Shown here one piece after another: positions 11,560 through 22,642 of a DNA stretch of 64,000 nucleotides. The position numbers and the translations under genes were made by a program. Each line of letters begins with the position of its first letter. The stretch's first letter is position 1. The stretch is from Roridomyces roridus (Eukaryota > Basidiomycota > Agaricomycetes > Agaricales > Mycenaceae), in NCBI GenBank assembly GCA_029378245.1, contig JARKIF010000002.1, positions 1,054,001 to 1,118,000 of the forward strand. Direction: 5' to 3'. The notes beneath the pieces are model-generated. The model was not told the DNA's origin, made no database searches, and saw only the letters and a list, made by a program, of their open reading frames with translations.

Positions 11560-12140
11560 GAATGCAGCACACACACTGGCTCTTGTTCATTCAGGGTTGC
11601 ATGCGACACTTGTTGGGGTATGGAGGTATGTATACAAGGTTGGCTACAACATATGGCGCCCATAGCCGGACACAACTGACTCATCGGCTGTGGTTCATTC
11701 TTCGGCTGTTGGTTCAGAGCCCATCAGTATATTTAATTGAGGAGGTAACAAGTACGCTAGACTTTGAAACAGGCCCGGATCTTGACTGAACTATTTTATT
11801 CTTCAGCCGTTGGTTCAGAGACCATCAGTATATTTAATTGAGGAGGTAACAAGTACGCTAAACTTTGAAACAGGCCCGGATCTTGACTGAACTACATAAG
11901 TTACGTAGGAAGATGCAAACACACATATCGGCTCTGGTTCATTCAGGGTTGCATGCGACACTTGCTGGGTTAGGGAATTATACAAGGTTGGCTACAACAT
12001 ATTGCGCCCATAGCCGGACACAACTGGCTCATTGGCTGCATTGGCTGTGGTTCATTTTTCAGCCGTTGGTTCAGAGACCATCAGGATATTAAATTGATGA
12101 GGTAACAAGTAGGCTAGACTTTGAAACAGGCCCCAACTAA
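11560..12140. repeat. Degenerate tandem duplications downstream of the HECT relic
   Basis: A unit of about 95 bp (GTTGGTTCAGAG ... GAAACAGGCCC) occurs three times, near 11705-11775, 11805-11880 and 12062-12135. A longer unit of about 130 bp (GGTTCATTCAGGGTTGCATGCGACACTTG onward, in part) occurs twice, near 11585-11700 and 11935-12060. The copies are direct repeats with 85-95% identity by eye. They fill the gap between the 9219-11392 gene and the HECT gene stop, and I see no coding content. Confidence 0.75.
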
Positions 12141-12147
12141 TTAGGAA

Positions 12148-15100
12148 CTATACAGTATTATGGTCGCGAGACATCAGCTGCCCTTGGAACCATGCGTCAA
12201 AAGCAGTACAATGAGTACGATCATCAAGCCTGACGGACGAACTCAGAAGGAGATTCTCCAGAGCCCGGGTAATCTTTACATCAACAGTAGCGCTGCACGT
12301 GTGAAAATGGAGGGGACGCGGGTTGGACTCCTGTGTAAACGACGGTAGTCAGCTTTGAGTGTGGGATGAGTGAAGTGAGTGATACATACCGGTACGATGG
12401 TTTCAATACCGACAAAGTTGAACTGCGTTCCGATACAGTCAGCTGGAAACTCCAATTAATCACACTGAACACACACCTGAATTTTCCACTCCCCAAACGG
12501 AAGCAGATCGGAATCGGTAGCCGCTTGCAGGAGGAGATTGACGCGGAGTAGCGGGTTATTCAGCTGTCGGCTCCACTCCTCCGCATCCACCAGGGTGTCA
12601 CGTATGGCATCCGGATATCCAACACCATCCAGGAAGCGACACATCAATCAGCGGAACAGAGCCGCGAACGACCGAGTGGAGCAGTCTTTGGCATGGATCA
12701 GAATACGGTAGGACAGCTGGCTGGTGATGTCCTCCTTCTGGCGAATACCGCGGTCATAGAGGGCGGCAAAGAACGGTAACACTTGCTCCGGAGCACTCGC
12801 GAGTTTCTGTGTGGTTATACATTAGAATATTGACGGATGTGTAAAGAATTTGAAATGACTCACCAAGCTGAACGAAGTTCGCCCAACCTCAACATCCATG
12901 CCCTCCTGCAGCGCACGGAACTCGGGGTGCTCGAAGGGATTTGCATGTCCTAGGAGGATTTTGGACATGGAGGAGATGGACCAGTTGTCGTGCTCATCTT
13001 GGGTGCGCGGGCTTGTCATCATGGATGGCTGCAAAGACGCGTGAGGTGGGGTGTGGATGATATTGGGGAGTGCAAACCTGCATGTCCATCACGTTCATGA
13101 GAAGCTGATTAAAAGGATGTAGCGGGTGCGTCGGAATGGCATCATCCGGACCAAGCATGAGCCACGGAGCCAGGCACTCGAATGCAGGCGGATCGAGAGC
13201 AGCCAGATACTCCTTGGGGATGAGCAGCCCTTTTCGCCCAAGAGCCAGGGCAAGTAAGACCCAAATGCTGACGGGATGGGGTCCAGTAGACAATGCAAAG
13301 CAGTGGATAGCCAGGAGGCTGCCGTAGGCGGTGAAGAACGAGGTTCGAGTCGGGACATCGAAAGACCCGGGTGACAAAAGAGGGACAAAGAACGAAGAGT
13401 TGGGGGCTTGCTGCCAAAAATCATGGTGCTCGACCATCAGCAGAATAGCTCGGCGGTAGAGCGCCCGCCGAGGTCCCGGTCCAAAAGAAACCGATTCGTT
13501 GGAACCCTCCCGGACTCCTCTAATATTAACAGTCTCAGCAACGGGGATCATTTCTTGGGAAGGGGCACATACAAATGAATAATACCGCCATCACGGAAGA
13601 ATGACTGCTTGGAGCGGATGGGAGAGCAGGCCACGATACCCTCCAGGGCCGGCACGACGACGTCTGCACCCTGCTGGCGCTCAACGTGCTTCAAGATGGG
13701 TACAATGGCTTGTGCGGCAGCGTCGACAGTGGTGGCGTGGAGCTCAAAACGCCGGACATAAGGTACAGATGCTCTAATAGCCTCTGTAGCTAGCAAGTCG
13801 CGGAAGGCTTCAACCTCCTCAACGCTCGCGATGTCAGTACCGACAGCAAGCGGTGCAACATCCGTACGCTTCAAGACGGGAAACGTCACGGATGGAACAC
13901 AATTGAAGGTGGGAATCTCAAAGGACGATGAGACCAAGAGCATAACAAAAAAAAAAAGATAAGCAGCATACGAGGGGTGGGGCTGTGTTTGCATCCGGGA
14001 ATGAATCAACACGCTGCCTGACACGGCGGGCAGCAGAGGGACTCTGACAAGGGAAATTGAGATAGGGTATAATGGTGAGAAGATAATTTACCGCTTCGGA
14101 ATCGGATTGCGACCGAGCACGGACCAGGGAGCCCATAGGTGCAAGCGGGGCAGGTTGAGGTGTCATAACGCGAGAAGCAGGCTGCGTGGACTTGTTAGCA
14201 TCACTTTGGGAGGGGTCAATACTGTTAAATACCTGCGGACAATGTTGAGACATGCAGTCCGGGTCGGGTAAGATAGCGGTCCCAGCAAGTGGAAGCCCAT
14301 CAACAACACGGGTTGAGAAGCATGGGTGACACCGGGGGCAAAGTCCGACGCATGTCGTTTTGACATGCCTCGTTCGCATGTGTCGAGGCATGTCGTCTTC
14401 GAAATCTCCCGGGCAATTCCTTGTTCCCAATTGATTCAAAGATGAATGTGACGAGTGGCTAGTCCGTGCCATCAGCCGGCTGTGGACAGGCATCGGCTTC
14501 GTGTTTGATGATAGTTTTGAATCTGCTCACAAGAATACTGCCATGCCGGAGTGAAACTGTCGGGTTCTGGTGGGAGATGGGCCCTAATGTTGAACATTGA
14601 GGCAACACGGTCGACATTTCCTGAGTAAATGTTCCACCCAATCATTGTTCAAAGGAACGAACTCTCACCTGTCGCAGGATGAGAAGCCCACAAGAAGCCC
14701 AGCTTTGAAAAATATGTTATCAGCATCCGCACAAAGTCCTGAGAAAGCCATCAACGAGGTTAGCCACGCAACCCGGAACCGGGAAGGCTCTGGAGTCGAA
14801 TTGCAACGGGCGCGTTGACCGGAAATGCCACCCGTATAGACGAGTACTCCTACATTTTACCAGCCAATGCCTCCCCGAGCTTGCATTTTGAACTTCAATT
14901 GATGGTTGATTGCAAATCATCATTCCTGAATTCCGGATCACTGCGGCCTTCCAGATGGTTTGTATGTGACCGCCCTCAAACTGCCCTTGTACTTTCAGCA
15001 CATGCGTTGGATCATGCGTCGAGACATGCGAACGAGGCATGTCGAAACGACATGTGTCGGACTTTGCCCCCGGTGTGAGCAAGATCGAGACCTCCTGACG

Positions 15101-16485
15101 GCAGAGTCTGAGCTGAAAACGCCGTGTCGTTGATGGGCCCGTTTATATGGCCGAACGTCGGCGCTGAATAATCACTGAGCACCCGTTTCGGCGATGTTAG
15201 TGGCGAACATCAACTCACCAAAAAAGAGGAGCCGCTGGCCGGGCGTAGCATTAGGCAGTGGATTGTTGAACTTCTTCACTGTTTTGGTGAGTTCGTCGTT
15301 GCCGAACGTATTGACGTTGATGGAGGGGTGAGGTCGGAAGGTGAAAACATCCCCACGCCGGGTCGCCGACAAAAGTGTGAACGGCTGCTTCTCAAACTCC
15401 TTGGTCTCCTCCGCAGTTAGTAAGTTGGGATGACGGGGGGCAGAAAGTTTGTGGGGCTTGAGCGCAGCATCGAATTGAGCGACGATGTCGGGCAGGGAAG
15501 CAAGGCCAGTCCGCGGGATATTGACGGTAATGAAGAGATGGTGTTGATTGAGGCGGTTAAGCACAGCGACCATGTTGCTATTTTGAGACTTGAGAAGGGT
15601 GGTGCCATGGCCGGCTGGCTCGTGCATGCCAGGAATCTGTTCAAATGATTCACAGTGTGAATGAGAATGTGCGAGGAGTCACTCACTACCAGCGGCCACA
15701 GCGCCACTGCGACGGAGACATTATCATTAAAGGCATTTGAGCCGGTGGGATACGGATGACGAGGAGAGGTTCGGGATCCGGACCCCAATGAGGAGGCCAT
15801 CTGGTGCTGCGGCAAGTTACGCAGTGCGCTCTCCGTCCGCCGCTGCTCGCTGGTTCCTGCAATTGGTGGTGGAAGTCCACCAAAAGCGCTGACGGGAATT
15901 GGCGCTGAAACCGACAACGAAGGGTGCAAAGCAGAAGCGACCACGGTTGGAACAGGGTGCGAGACCGAGGGCGGACCAGCGTTGGTGCTGTGGAAATGAT
16001 GAGGACGGGAGGGAGTAGGCTGAGGCAGAAACACACGAGGATGGAGACTCCACCAAAGCATGACTCATCCACTGGGCCAGGCAGACGCATACCGTTAGAA
16101 AATCCCACGTTGGAGAATCCTAGTAAGAAGCAGCGAGTCAATCATTGAGCCAGTATTGACCAGAACCACACACCGAATAGAAACCGCCACAATTGGTCGT
16201 TGCAGACCCGCCGCGGCGAAAGGCGTGGTTCGGATGGGAGGGGTCGCTGCACGGAGTGGCTCCATGAGAGATCCAAAGGTGACCGCAGCCGGCACAGCAC
16301 TCCGACGAGGAATAAGGAGTCTAGGGTATTTATGAGACAAACAGAGGTGTAAGATATGTGGGAGGACGTACGATGCGGGGAGTGACTGCTCCGGTGCGGC
16401 GGTCAATGTCGGAGACCACAAAAGCAGCACAACGATTATTTTGGGGGCACTTGGTGCAGGCGAAGCGAGGCGAAAGGAGACACAT
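12148..16485 (-). pseudogene. HECT-type E3 ubiquitin ligase relic
   Basis: Fourteen exons can be chained from ATG 16485 to TAG 12148, all with GT-AG introns of about 50 nt. The N-terminus is Cys-rich (FACTKCPQNNRCAA, then CCAGCGHLWISH), a probable Zn-binding module. A Pro/Ser-rich linker follows, then the HECT domain. The N-lobe starts at VREGSNESVSFGPGPRRAL (about 13515), the region FLDGVGYPDAIRD is typical, and the C-lobe holds PLHFHTC with the likely catalytic Cys at about 12297-12295. HECT enzymes accept ubiquitin on that Cys and pass it to substrates. Two lesions kill the gene: an in-frame TGA at 12650-12648 (exon 12, just before the catalytic half) and a 746-bp MITE inside exon 6 at 14330-15075. 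Deleting the MITE plus one 3-bp target copy rejoins codons exactly. HECT assignment is firm from motifs; substrate is unknown. Confidence 0.8.
14330..15075. mobile_element. CACTA-like non-autonomous TIR element, 746 bp
   Basis: The ends are inverted repeats of about 50-65 bp starting CACCGGGGGCAAAGTCCGAC. Both then contain a shared core around GACATGCCTCGTTCGCATG. A 3-bp duplication TGA flanks the element (14327-14329 and 15076-15078). A CAC start and a 3-bp target duplication fit the CACTA/EnSpm group, to which the Plavaka transposase at the window's right edge is usually assigned. A link between the two is inference. No coding sequence lies inside. It interrupts exon 6 of the HECT gene, and clean removal restores the frame. 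Confidence 0.85.
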
Positions 16486-16489
16486 TTTG

Positions 16490-18118
16490 AAAGACTAGGG
16501 GAGAGAGGGATTGAAACAAAGAGGACGGTGGTTACACTTTTACAAGTCGAATATGCCGGTAAGTCGCTGCCAAACCGACCCTGAATGGAGCGTGAACCGA
16601 GTCGTCAGGCAAGATCTCACCACGGCCAAGAGCGGCGCATCATCTGAGGGCAACTCTTCCGAATTGAGCGGTCAGGTCAGGATGACCTGACGGCATCGGC
16701 TGGCGCCACATAACCATGTAGTGGGCGTCGGAGCGCTCCGGAGCATTGCCAAGACATTGAGCAGACCTGACGGAGAGAATATGCAAGATCTGGCACGTCA
16801 CCATGAGTTTTCAGTGTTGGTTTTGTGCGCACAATCTTTGAATATGTGCCAAGACGGAGAGCAAGAAAACAATACCAAGCAAAGTCGGTCATCCCATCAC
16901 AAACTTGAAAGATCTTGTCAAACCAGGGCCGGGAAAGATCTTGCGACACGGGATGCAAATCAGATGCCCGGAATGTTGAATTCTCGTAAGATCTTGGCAT
17001 TTCTTGAACAATTGGTGAAAGGCCGAAAGAACTTGCAAGAAGTATCAAGATCTTGGCAAAATAAAGGTGCCACAGAGAAGAAAATTGCTTTTGTCCACCA
17101 AGGGCCTTCATACGAAACATCGAACCGAATCCTTGGGTTCGTCGATGAGTGATGATGAATCGGAGATGCATATGCTGGATGTAGACTAGTTGTAAGCATG
17201 TATATCTACATTCCAAACACGCTCATTCACTCGGAGCGTAGAAACGAATCCTTGGTCTAGTCTGGTCCAGTTTCCTGATTTTGGTTCTTCCTCGTCTGCG
17301 CTTGATCCGTCGGGCCATCTCACGTTTGATCCGTCTGACCATCATTCCGTCTCTTGCTCTCCGGCTCCAACGGCCGCCAGCGCCGCGGCGCCTCGATCTC
17401 CAACAGCTTGAAGAAAGAAAAATTACAAATACTCACTGGCGGCCATTAGACGATATAACACCATCTCCCGATTGCGCTTACATAGAATACTCTCCACCCC
17501 GACGCACTATGGGGCCCAAATGGGGCCGGGATTGTCGCGATGACGTTCAGACTGTAGAAGAGTCACATAATCCATTATTATGCCTGTCAAGACGTACCGG
17601 GAATTGGATCACGCTGTAAAGTCTGGTGTGAAAGGCTGCCAGTCTAGAATGTCGTCTCTATTGTATGCGACTGATATTGTATACAGACTTTTGCCAGCTT
17701 CGGGCCACGCGGCAGTCTACAATGGCGCGGCAGAATCTATAAAGATCAAGGTCCACCGCTCAACCCAATACTAATTCGTAAAGTTGCGCAATTCAAGATG
17801 GATACATGCTTCTCACACTCGCCAGAAATCCCAACACGATAATGGTACGTTACTATCCTTCTCTCCGCGATCCGTGTGGGGTTTCCCTTGAGCACCCGCA
17901 ACTCGTCGGCTCCACCATTCATCAACTTCCCTGACGGAAATCAAGACCACGTTGAATATTGAGGCCGCGCCAGGCTCCAGCCCCGGCCCCCGTATCGACC
18001 TGCACGTCGACTGCTGTTTGGGCAGTTTCGTATTTGCGCCGCGTTCAATACCGTCCCTGTGCTTTCCAAATTCAATTAATTTCAAGGTAGCAATATACAT
18101 TTCCGTGGAAGAACAAAA
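16490..18118. other. Gene-free stretch with AGATCT-centred repeats
   Basis: No coherent gene is seen. Between about 16780 and 17055 the word AAGATCTTG and close variants occur five times in both orientations (AGATCT is palindromic), suggesting a decayed element or binding-site cluster. The remainder, including short open frames at 17281-17619, shows no splice or domain support. Confidence 0.4.
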
Positions 18119-18660
18119 TCACAGCCCGAAGGCAACAGTCTCAGCACCATACATGTCTGTAACAACGCGTGCAGCGCCGCCATCTCCCGCCCCGGCGGCC
18201 ACGTAGATGGGCACAAAGTGGTCTTCTCGCGGGTGGCTAGCGCGGAAGCCGGGATGCTGAACGAGGTTCATCAGGACGGTTTTGCGAGCTGCGTCCTAGA
18301 GAGTCGCAGCAGTTGGCATTATTGCGACCAGGAACAGGGAAAGGACAACGTACATTCTCAACCTTCACCGCCTCGACAATGGCGTGGTCAAAATCAATAT
18401 GCGCAGGCTGGGCGGTCTCTGGTGCAAAGCAGCCGTAGTCGCCAAGGTCATGAACGGTCAACCCGCCCGATAGAACCAGAATACCTTCCTCCCTCAACTT
18501 GGCCACCGCCTTGCCCACGCCCCAGTTGATCTCAGGACTCAAGCTCGAGTCGAATGAGACCTCCACGATTGGGATGTCGGTGAAGACGTTCCCGAACATG
18601 ATGCGGAAGGGGATGAAGACGCCATGATCCAACCCTGGTCCAGTGAATTCACGCCCGTCT
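18119..18660 (-). pseudogene. Extradiol dioxygenase (LigB type), 5'-truncated
   Basis: Two exons are clear: about 18650-18354 and 18295-18119 (TGA), joined by a 58-nt intron. The first begins GPGLDHGVFIPFRIMF, the conserved centre of LigB/DOPA-dioxygenase-like enzymes, followed by VEVSFDSSLSPEINW and LVLSGGLTVHDLGD. The second holds ASHPREDHFVPIYVAAGAG, with a His that usually binds the metal. These enzymes use non-haem iron or zinc to open catechol rings, as in fungal pigment or lignin-derived aromatic metabolism. The N-terminal half, including the first metal His residues, is missing. Upstream, a stop (TAA) closes the frame at once. Degenerate traces at 18780-18840 (SHW and a DYDSGAP-like reading in another frame) suggest decay by frameshifts, not an unseen exon. 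Confidence 0.7.
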
Positions 18661-18981
18661 TATTTTCAACCACCTCCGCGTTGATCAGTATCAAGTGAGA
18701 GTAAATAGAGACCTTGCGCAGAAGCCATAGGAGCCCACGTAATGGCTTAGGGACCGTGCCTGCCAAAGTTGGCTCGCGGAGCCCCTGAATCATAATCATG
18801 GCATATGACGCGCACGTCAAAAAAACCAACCAATGACTCATAAGGCTTCTGCGCAAACAGGGTAATAGGGCAGGACCAGGAAATCTCGAAGGATTAAAGC
18901 ATTCCGAGCGCTGGTGAGGCGTGCAAGAATGAAATTTTGCTCCCGGGCGCGGGGTTGGAAGTACCGAGTCAGACACAACAT

Positions 18982-19318
18982 CAGACTTTTGACATGAAAC
19001 TTGTGAGCTTGTACAAGCTCATTCAAGCTCACAAGCTTCTGCCAAATCGCCGCAAGCTCACAAGCTCACAAGCCAGGTCTCGAAATCCACAAGGTCTGCC
19101 GTTCGACTCCTGGAAAGTGCAAATTTTTATTTATTCTTGGCCGCTCCTGTGTTTACCTTTGTGTTCAGTGAACTCGAGGGCTGTCCTGCTGTTTACAGAA
19201 TTATTTCTGAGCTGAAATTTGCTTTTTTCAGATGCATTGTTCATTGGAATCGAGCTTGCGAGCTTGTGCGGCAAGCTGCCAAGCCCCACAAGTCCACAAG
19301 ATGATTGTCAAAACACTG
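18982..19318. mobile_element. hAT-like MITE with CTTGTGAGCTTG subterminal repeats
   Basis: The left end reads CAGACTTTTGACATGA and the right end, read inward, CAGTGTTTTGACAATC. Both then run into CTTGTGRGCTTGT-like words, repeated several times at 19000-19070 and 19250-19300 in both orientations. The CAGNG-type start fits hAT ends. I could not find a matching 8-bp target duplication, so the exact borders are uncertain. No coding content. Confidence 0.6.
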
Positions 19319-19977
19319 ATGAACTATCAATTGTGCTGCAGAACTGCGGTATAGTAGGACTTGCACCTGAGCTATACTGTGTTCGGAATTAGAGACGAAT
19401 TGAGGAGACCCCTAGACCTGAGATGTGGATGCATATGGATGGACAAGACACGGCGCACCTGAGCCCATCGACCCGACATCCTGGCGTGTCCATGGAATAA
19501 TTAGATGAGAATGCATACGGGTACCTGCCACGGCGTGTGTAGTCGCATGATGGCGAAATGAACTCCCGGGCGCGGGGAAGTTGACCAGTTGAAAATAGCT
19601 TGGGTGTGGGCTCCGATGTGGCTCACAATCCTCTGACTTCGCCACCGCCCCGTCTCATGGCGTGAGGTCGTGTTACCCGTCCGTATCGCGGTGTGGCTTG
19701 TGCCTACGGTATCCATGTCTTGAGCGGGCGCGCTGGCCCGCGGCGGCAGCGCGCTGAAGGACGTAAATGGTGCTTCCTTTTTTATATAGGTTCAAAATCG
19801 AAACAAGATCGGAACTTTAACTGACACCTGGATCGGAGTCGGATAAACGGGTCTGCTGATTCGCATATTGGATCCCGTAGCGCCGTACAGCTCAATTGCC
19901 AAACCCCCTTGTCAATTTCCTGTCCTACTTGTTCAATAATACTATGCGGTCATTTACGGCTGCACATTTGACTCAGC
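19319..19977. other. Gene-free stretch
   Basis: No gene is recognised. The word CTCCCGGGCGCGGGG occurs here (about 19563) and also at about 18943. This may be a short dispersed repeat. Confidence 0.35.
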
Positions 19978-21221
19978 TCAACTCTTCCAGTCTCCCAACT
20001 CAATACAATCTTCCTCAGGAATAACGAGCGCCCTGGAGCCATGGATGACATCATCGGCCTGTTCAGCCAGTTTCCGGATCGCCCCCATATCTTCATGGGA
20101 GAGGGAAATATCCACGCTGCGCAAGTTTTCCTCGAGCCTGGATACCGCCTTCGTCCCTGGGATCGACACGACTAGCATATAAAATATCAGCGCGCGCCCA
20201 TCATAGCTAGAAGGACATACGATCGGGATGCTGGGCCAATATCCACGCCAACGCAACCTGGCTGGGCGTAGCACCATACTTTTCAGCCAATCGTTGAAAT
20301 ACTTCGACCAGTTTCACGTTCTTGGGAAAGTTCTCCGGCGAAAAACGGGGATAGTGGCGCCGGGCGTCATCGACTTCGAAGTCATCGAGACTTTGGTATC
20401 TAGGGGATACTTGTCAGACTCACGGGCACTACAGGAAAGTTTTTTTTTTACCCACCTGCCTGTAATGATCCCACGCGCAAGAGGAGAATGAGCTACAACC
20501 GTCACCCCAAGCTCCCTCGCTACCTCCAAAAATCCGTTCCGTTCGATCCCAAGCTCGAAAGGGCTGTACTCCATCTGTACCGCGACGACCTTGTCCCCAA
20601 CCCCAGGGACGGCTTTCGCTCGGCGCAGTGTGGCAACGCTGCACTCGCTGAGCCCGAGGTACTTGATGACACCGTTATCGACAAACGGGCGCAGCGTCTC
20701 GAGGACGATTTCGATGGGGACGCTGGGGTCAACGCGAGACTGGTAGTACAAGTCGATGTAATCCGTTTGCAGCGCTTTCAAGGATTTTTGCAGGGCCTCT
20801 TTGATATAGTCGGGCTTGCTGCAGAGGCGACGCTCATGATTGTCAAGCTGAGTGAGTCCGAACTTGGTGGCGAGGAATATGTCTGAGCGCCGACCTGTCT
20901 TTGTGCACCTATACCAACCACCGTTGAATCAACCGCCGGTGGAGACAGAGACCCAGACGCACCAATCCCCAATAATACTCTCGGAACCAGGGTAGAACTC
21001 AGACGTATCCCAAAAGGTGACTCTGCGATCCGCGGCGTAGGTGAGCATCTCGAAAACCTCATCTTTGTCTATGCTGCCGTAGAACCCGGAGAGACCTGGA
21101 ATGTCGCTTTGAATAAGTCAAGAGGATGAAAGCCTCAGTACCCACCTCTGGTGCCCAAGCCGATAGCACTGACAGCGGGACCGTTGGGACCCAGGGTGCG
21201 TGTGGGGCAAGATGTCAACAT
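19978..21221 (-). CDS. Aldo/keto reductase with His-to-Ser change at the active site
   Basis: Five exons join in frame: 21221-21146, 21095-20963, 20908-20456, 20399-20221 and 20171-19978. The product is about 345 aa, the usual length for the family. It starts with the typical TRTLGPNGPAVSAIGLGTRG and keeps the catalytic Asp and Tyr (TFWDTSEFYPG) and Lys (FLATKFG). The NADPH-binding tail is present (VSIPGTKAVSRLEENL). AKRs reduce aldehydes and ketones with NADPH. The oddity is DLYYQSRVDP: close relatives of the YakC/AKR13 kind have His where Ser stands here, so the catalytic tetrad lacks its His. No stop or frameshift is seen. Either the enzyme works differently or it is decaying. Neighbours are both pseudogene fragments, which favours the second reading weakly. 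Confidence 0.8.
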
Positions 21222-21431
21222 GCCTGGAGCCTGGCAAGAATGTAAGTAGGACGAGGTTGGCTTTATGTAGGCATTGTACGTACATAGCTCTTCCCATGCA
21301 CATGTCTCCAGTTGCCGTAGAGAGGGGAAATTTATAGAAACCGTGAGGCTTTGATATCTACTTTCGCGCCGCCGGTGGGGCCTCTCCGGAGAAATTAGCG
21401 GCTGTGTCAAGGCCTGGATCATTCGGTGTGT

Positions 21432-21900
21432 TTACGCCATCGTGGTGAGCACACGGATCGCGAGAATGATGAAGACGTGCCAGATCGCATGCGAGCCTGG
21501 CGAATGTAGTTAGTGGAGCCAGTAGATGGAAATGAATGCAATAACTTACCAGCCCCACACCGATCGGCGACCTTGCTCAACCACCCGTCTTTAATCCAAC
21601 CCTCAGGAATTTACGTTGCGCAGACGCATATGCCAATGACGTAGTATGGCAGGGATGAGCTTATGGCGCATGGGAGCTGCAAGGAGGATTTGGCGCTCAG
21701 GAAATATGAAAAGAAGCCAGTCCGAAACGCACCGACAAAACTCAGCATAGACCCCACCCTTGTGACGCCGCGAACCATGAACGGCGCAAGTGCAGAAAGC
21801 AAAATGCCGCATGGATTTCCGACGATGCAAGGGATAACAGGCATCATGAGGGCAAGAGACAAGCCGATGCGACACCACGTGATCAACGCGGTTGTCGCAT
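21432..21900 (-). pseudogene. AdipoR/hemolysin-III-like membrane protein fragment
   Basis: A hydrophobic frame (about 21900-21608) ends in YYVIGICVCAT, then TAA, then continues in the same frame as IPEGWIKDGWLSKVADRCGAG. An intron follows (about 21546-21497), then SHAIWHVFIILAIRVLTTMA and a TAA at 21434-21432. The order T-x-IPE-W ... G-SH-x-x-x-H fits the C-terminal end of AdipoR/Hly-III proteins (seven-helix membrane hydrolases or receptors using a Zn-bound HxxxH). The stop stands where relatives have Arg/Lys/Gln. The N-terminal half is not found. A ceramidase is the alternative assignment. Confidence in the exact family is modest; that it is a broken membrane-protein gene is likelier. Confidence 0.45.
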
Positions 21901-22249
21901 CAAAGTTAACGTTGACGGCGCCTTGTCCCACGCTGCCCCTTGATCCGCCCGCCTCATCAGATTCACTGCACCATCTCCTCGACGTTAATCGTATCCAGCC
22001 TCGTTCGACTCTGTCCGCCTGTGGGTGACGCACAGGAACAGTGTTTTCTCTCTGACTTTACTTACCATGCAGCACACTAATTCCCGCTACCTTTAGGTAA
22101 GGGTTTCTTATAGGGAGCAGGTTTTGACAGCTCTGACAGTAAATCACATTTTCTCAGCACTTTTGACTCAGCACATATCTTTTTGGCGGGTGCCGAAATA
22201 CGGCTTGAAGCACAGCACTCGAGTGACCACATTCATGTAGAGTAATGTG

Positions 22250-22642
22250 ATGGAATTACGTGGCGCTTGCGTGGCCACCTCTTTGTTTCCTACTACTACT
22301 AGTACCATGTCTTCGCCTCGCTACGCAACATTCTGCAACCAACCCTTGTCGACGGCCTTCGACGGCCATTCAGATATCACCATGCTGTCCATATCATGGG
22401 TTCTGACCTCGGGAATCCCGACTATCGGAGCTACTACCTCGGGATTTCTAACACTGCCCCTCGTCGACGGCACCAACTCTTCTATGCTCATCAATGCTTC
22501 TGTGCACTCCGGAGACCTTGAATATGATCTTATCCTCGGGCGAGACTGGTTGACCTTCTGTCGCCAAACTCAGCCACAGACAACTTTTACTTTGACCACC
22601 GGACCCATTCAGCCCGGCAAACTCTCCTCAAGTACCGTTTAG
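22250..22642 (+). pseudogene. Helitron N-terminal exon with aspartic-protease-like motif
   Basis: An open frame of about 130 codons begins with LSTAFDGHSDITMLSISW and contains LEYDLILGRDWLTFCR. The (D/I)LGxDWL pattern is seen at the end of retroviral-type aspartic-protease folds and in N-terminal regions of Agaricomycete Helitron proteins (from memory). The frame ends at TAG 22640. Small downstream exons near 22730-22750, 22803-22890 and 22943-23215 (ECAVCNGRPACTCASS) may continue it. Function in transposition is unknown. Confidence 0.45.

Noticed and set aside
18992..19110. Second tRNA-like SINE (GTTCGACTCC with T-rich tail)
   Set aside because: The A box is missing and the surrounding CTTGTGAGCTT repeats and CAGNG ends fit a hAT-like MITE better.
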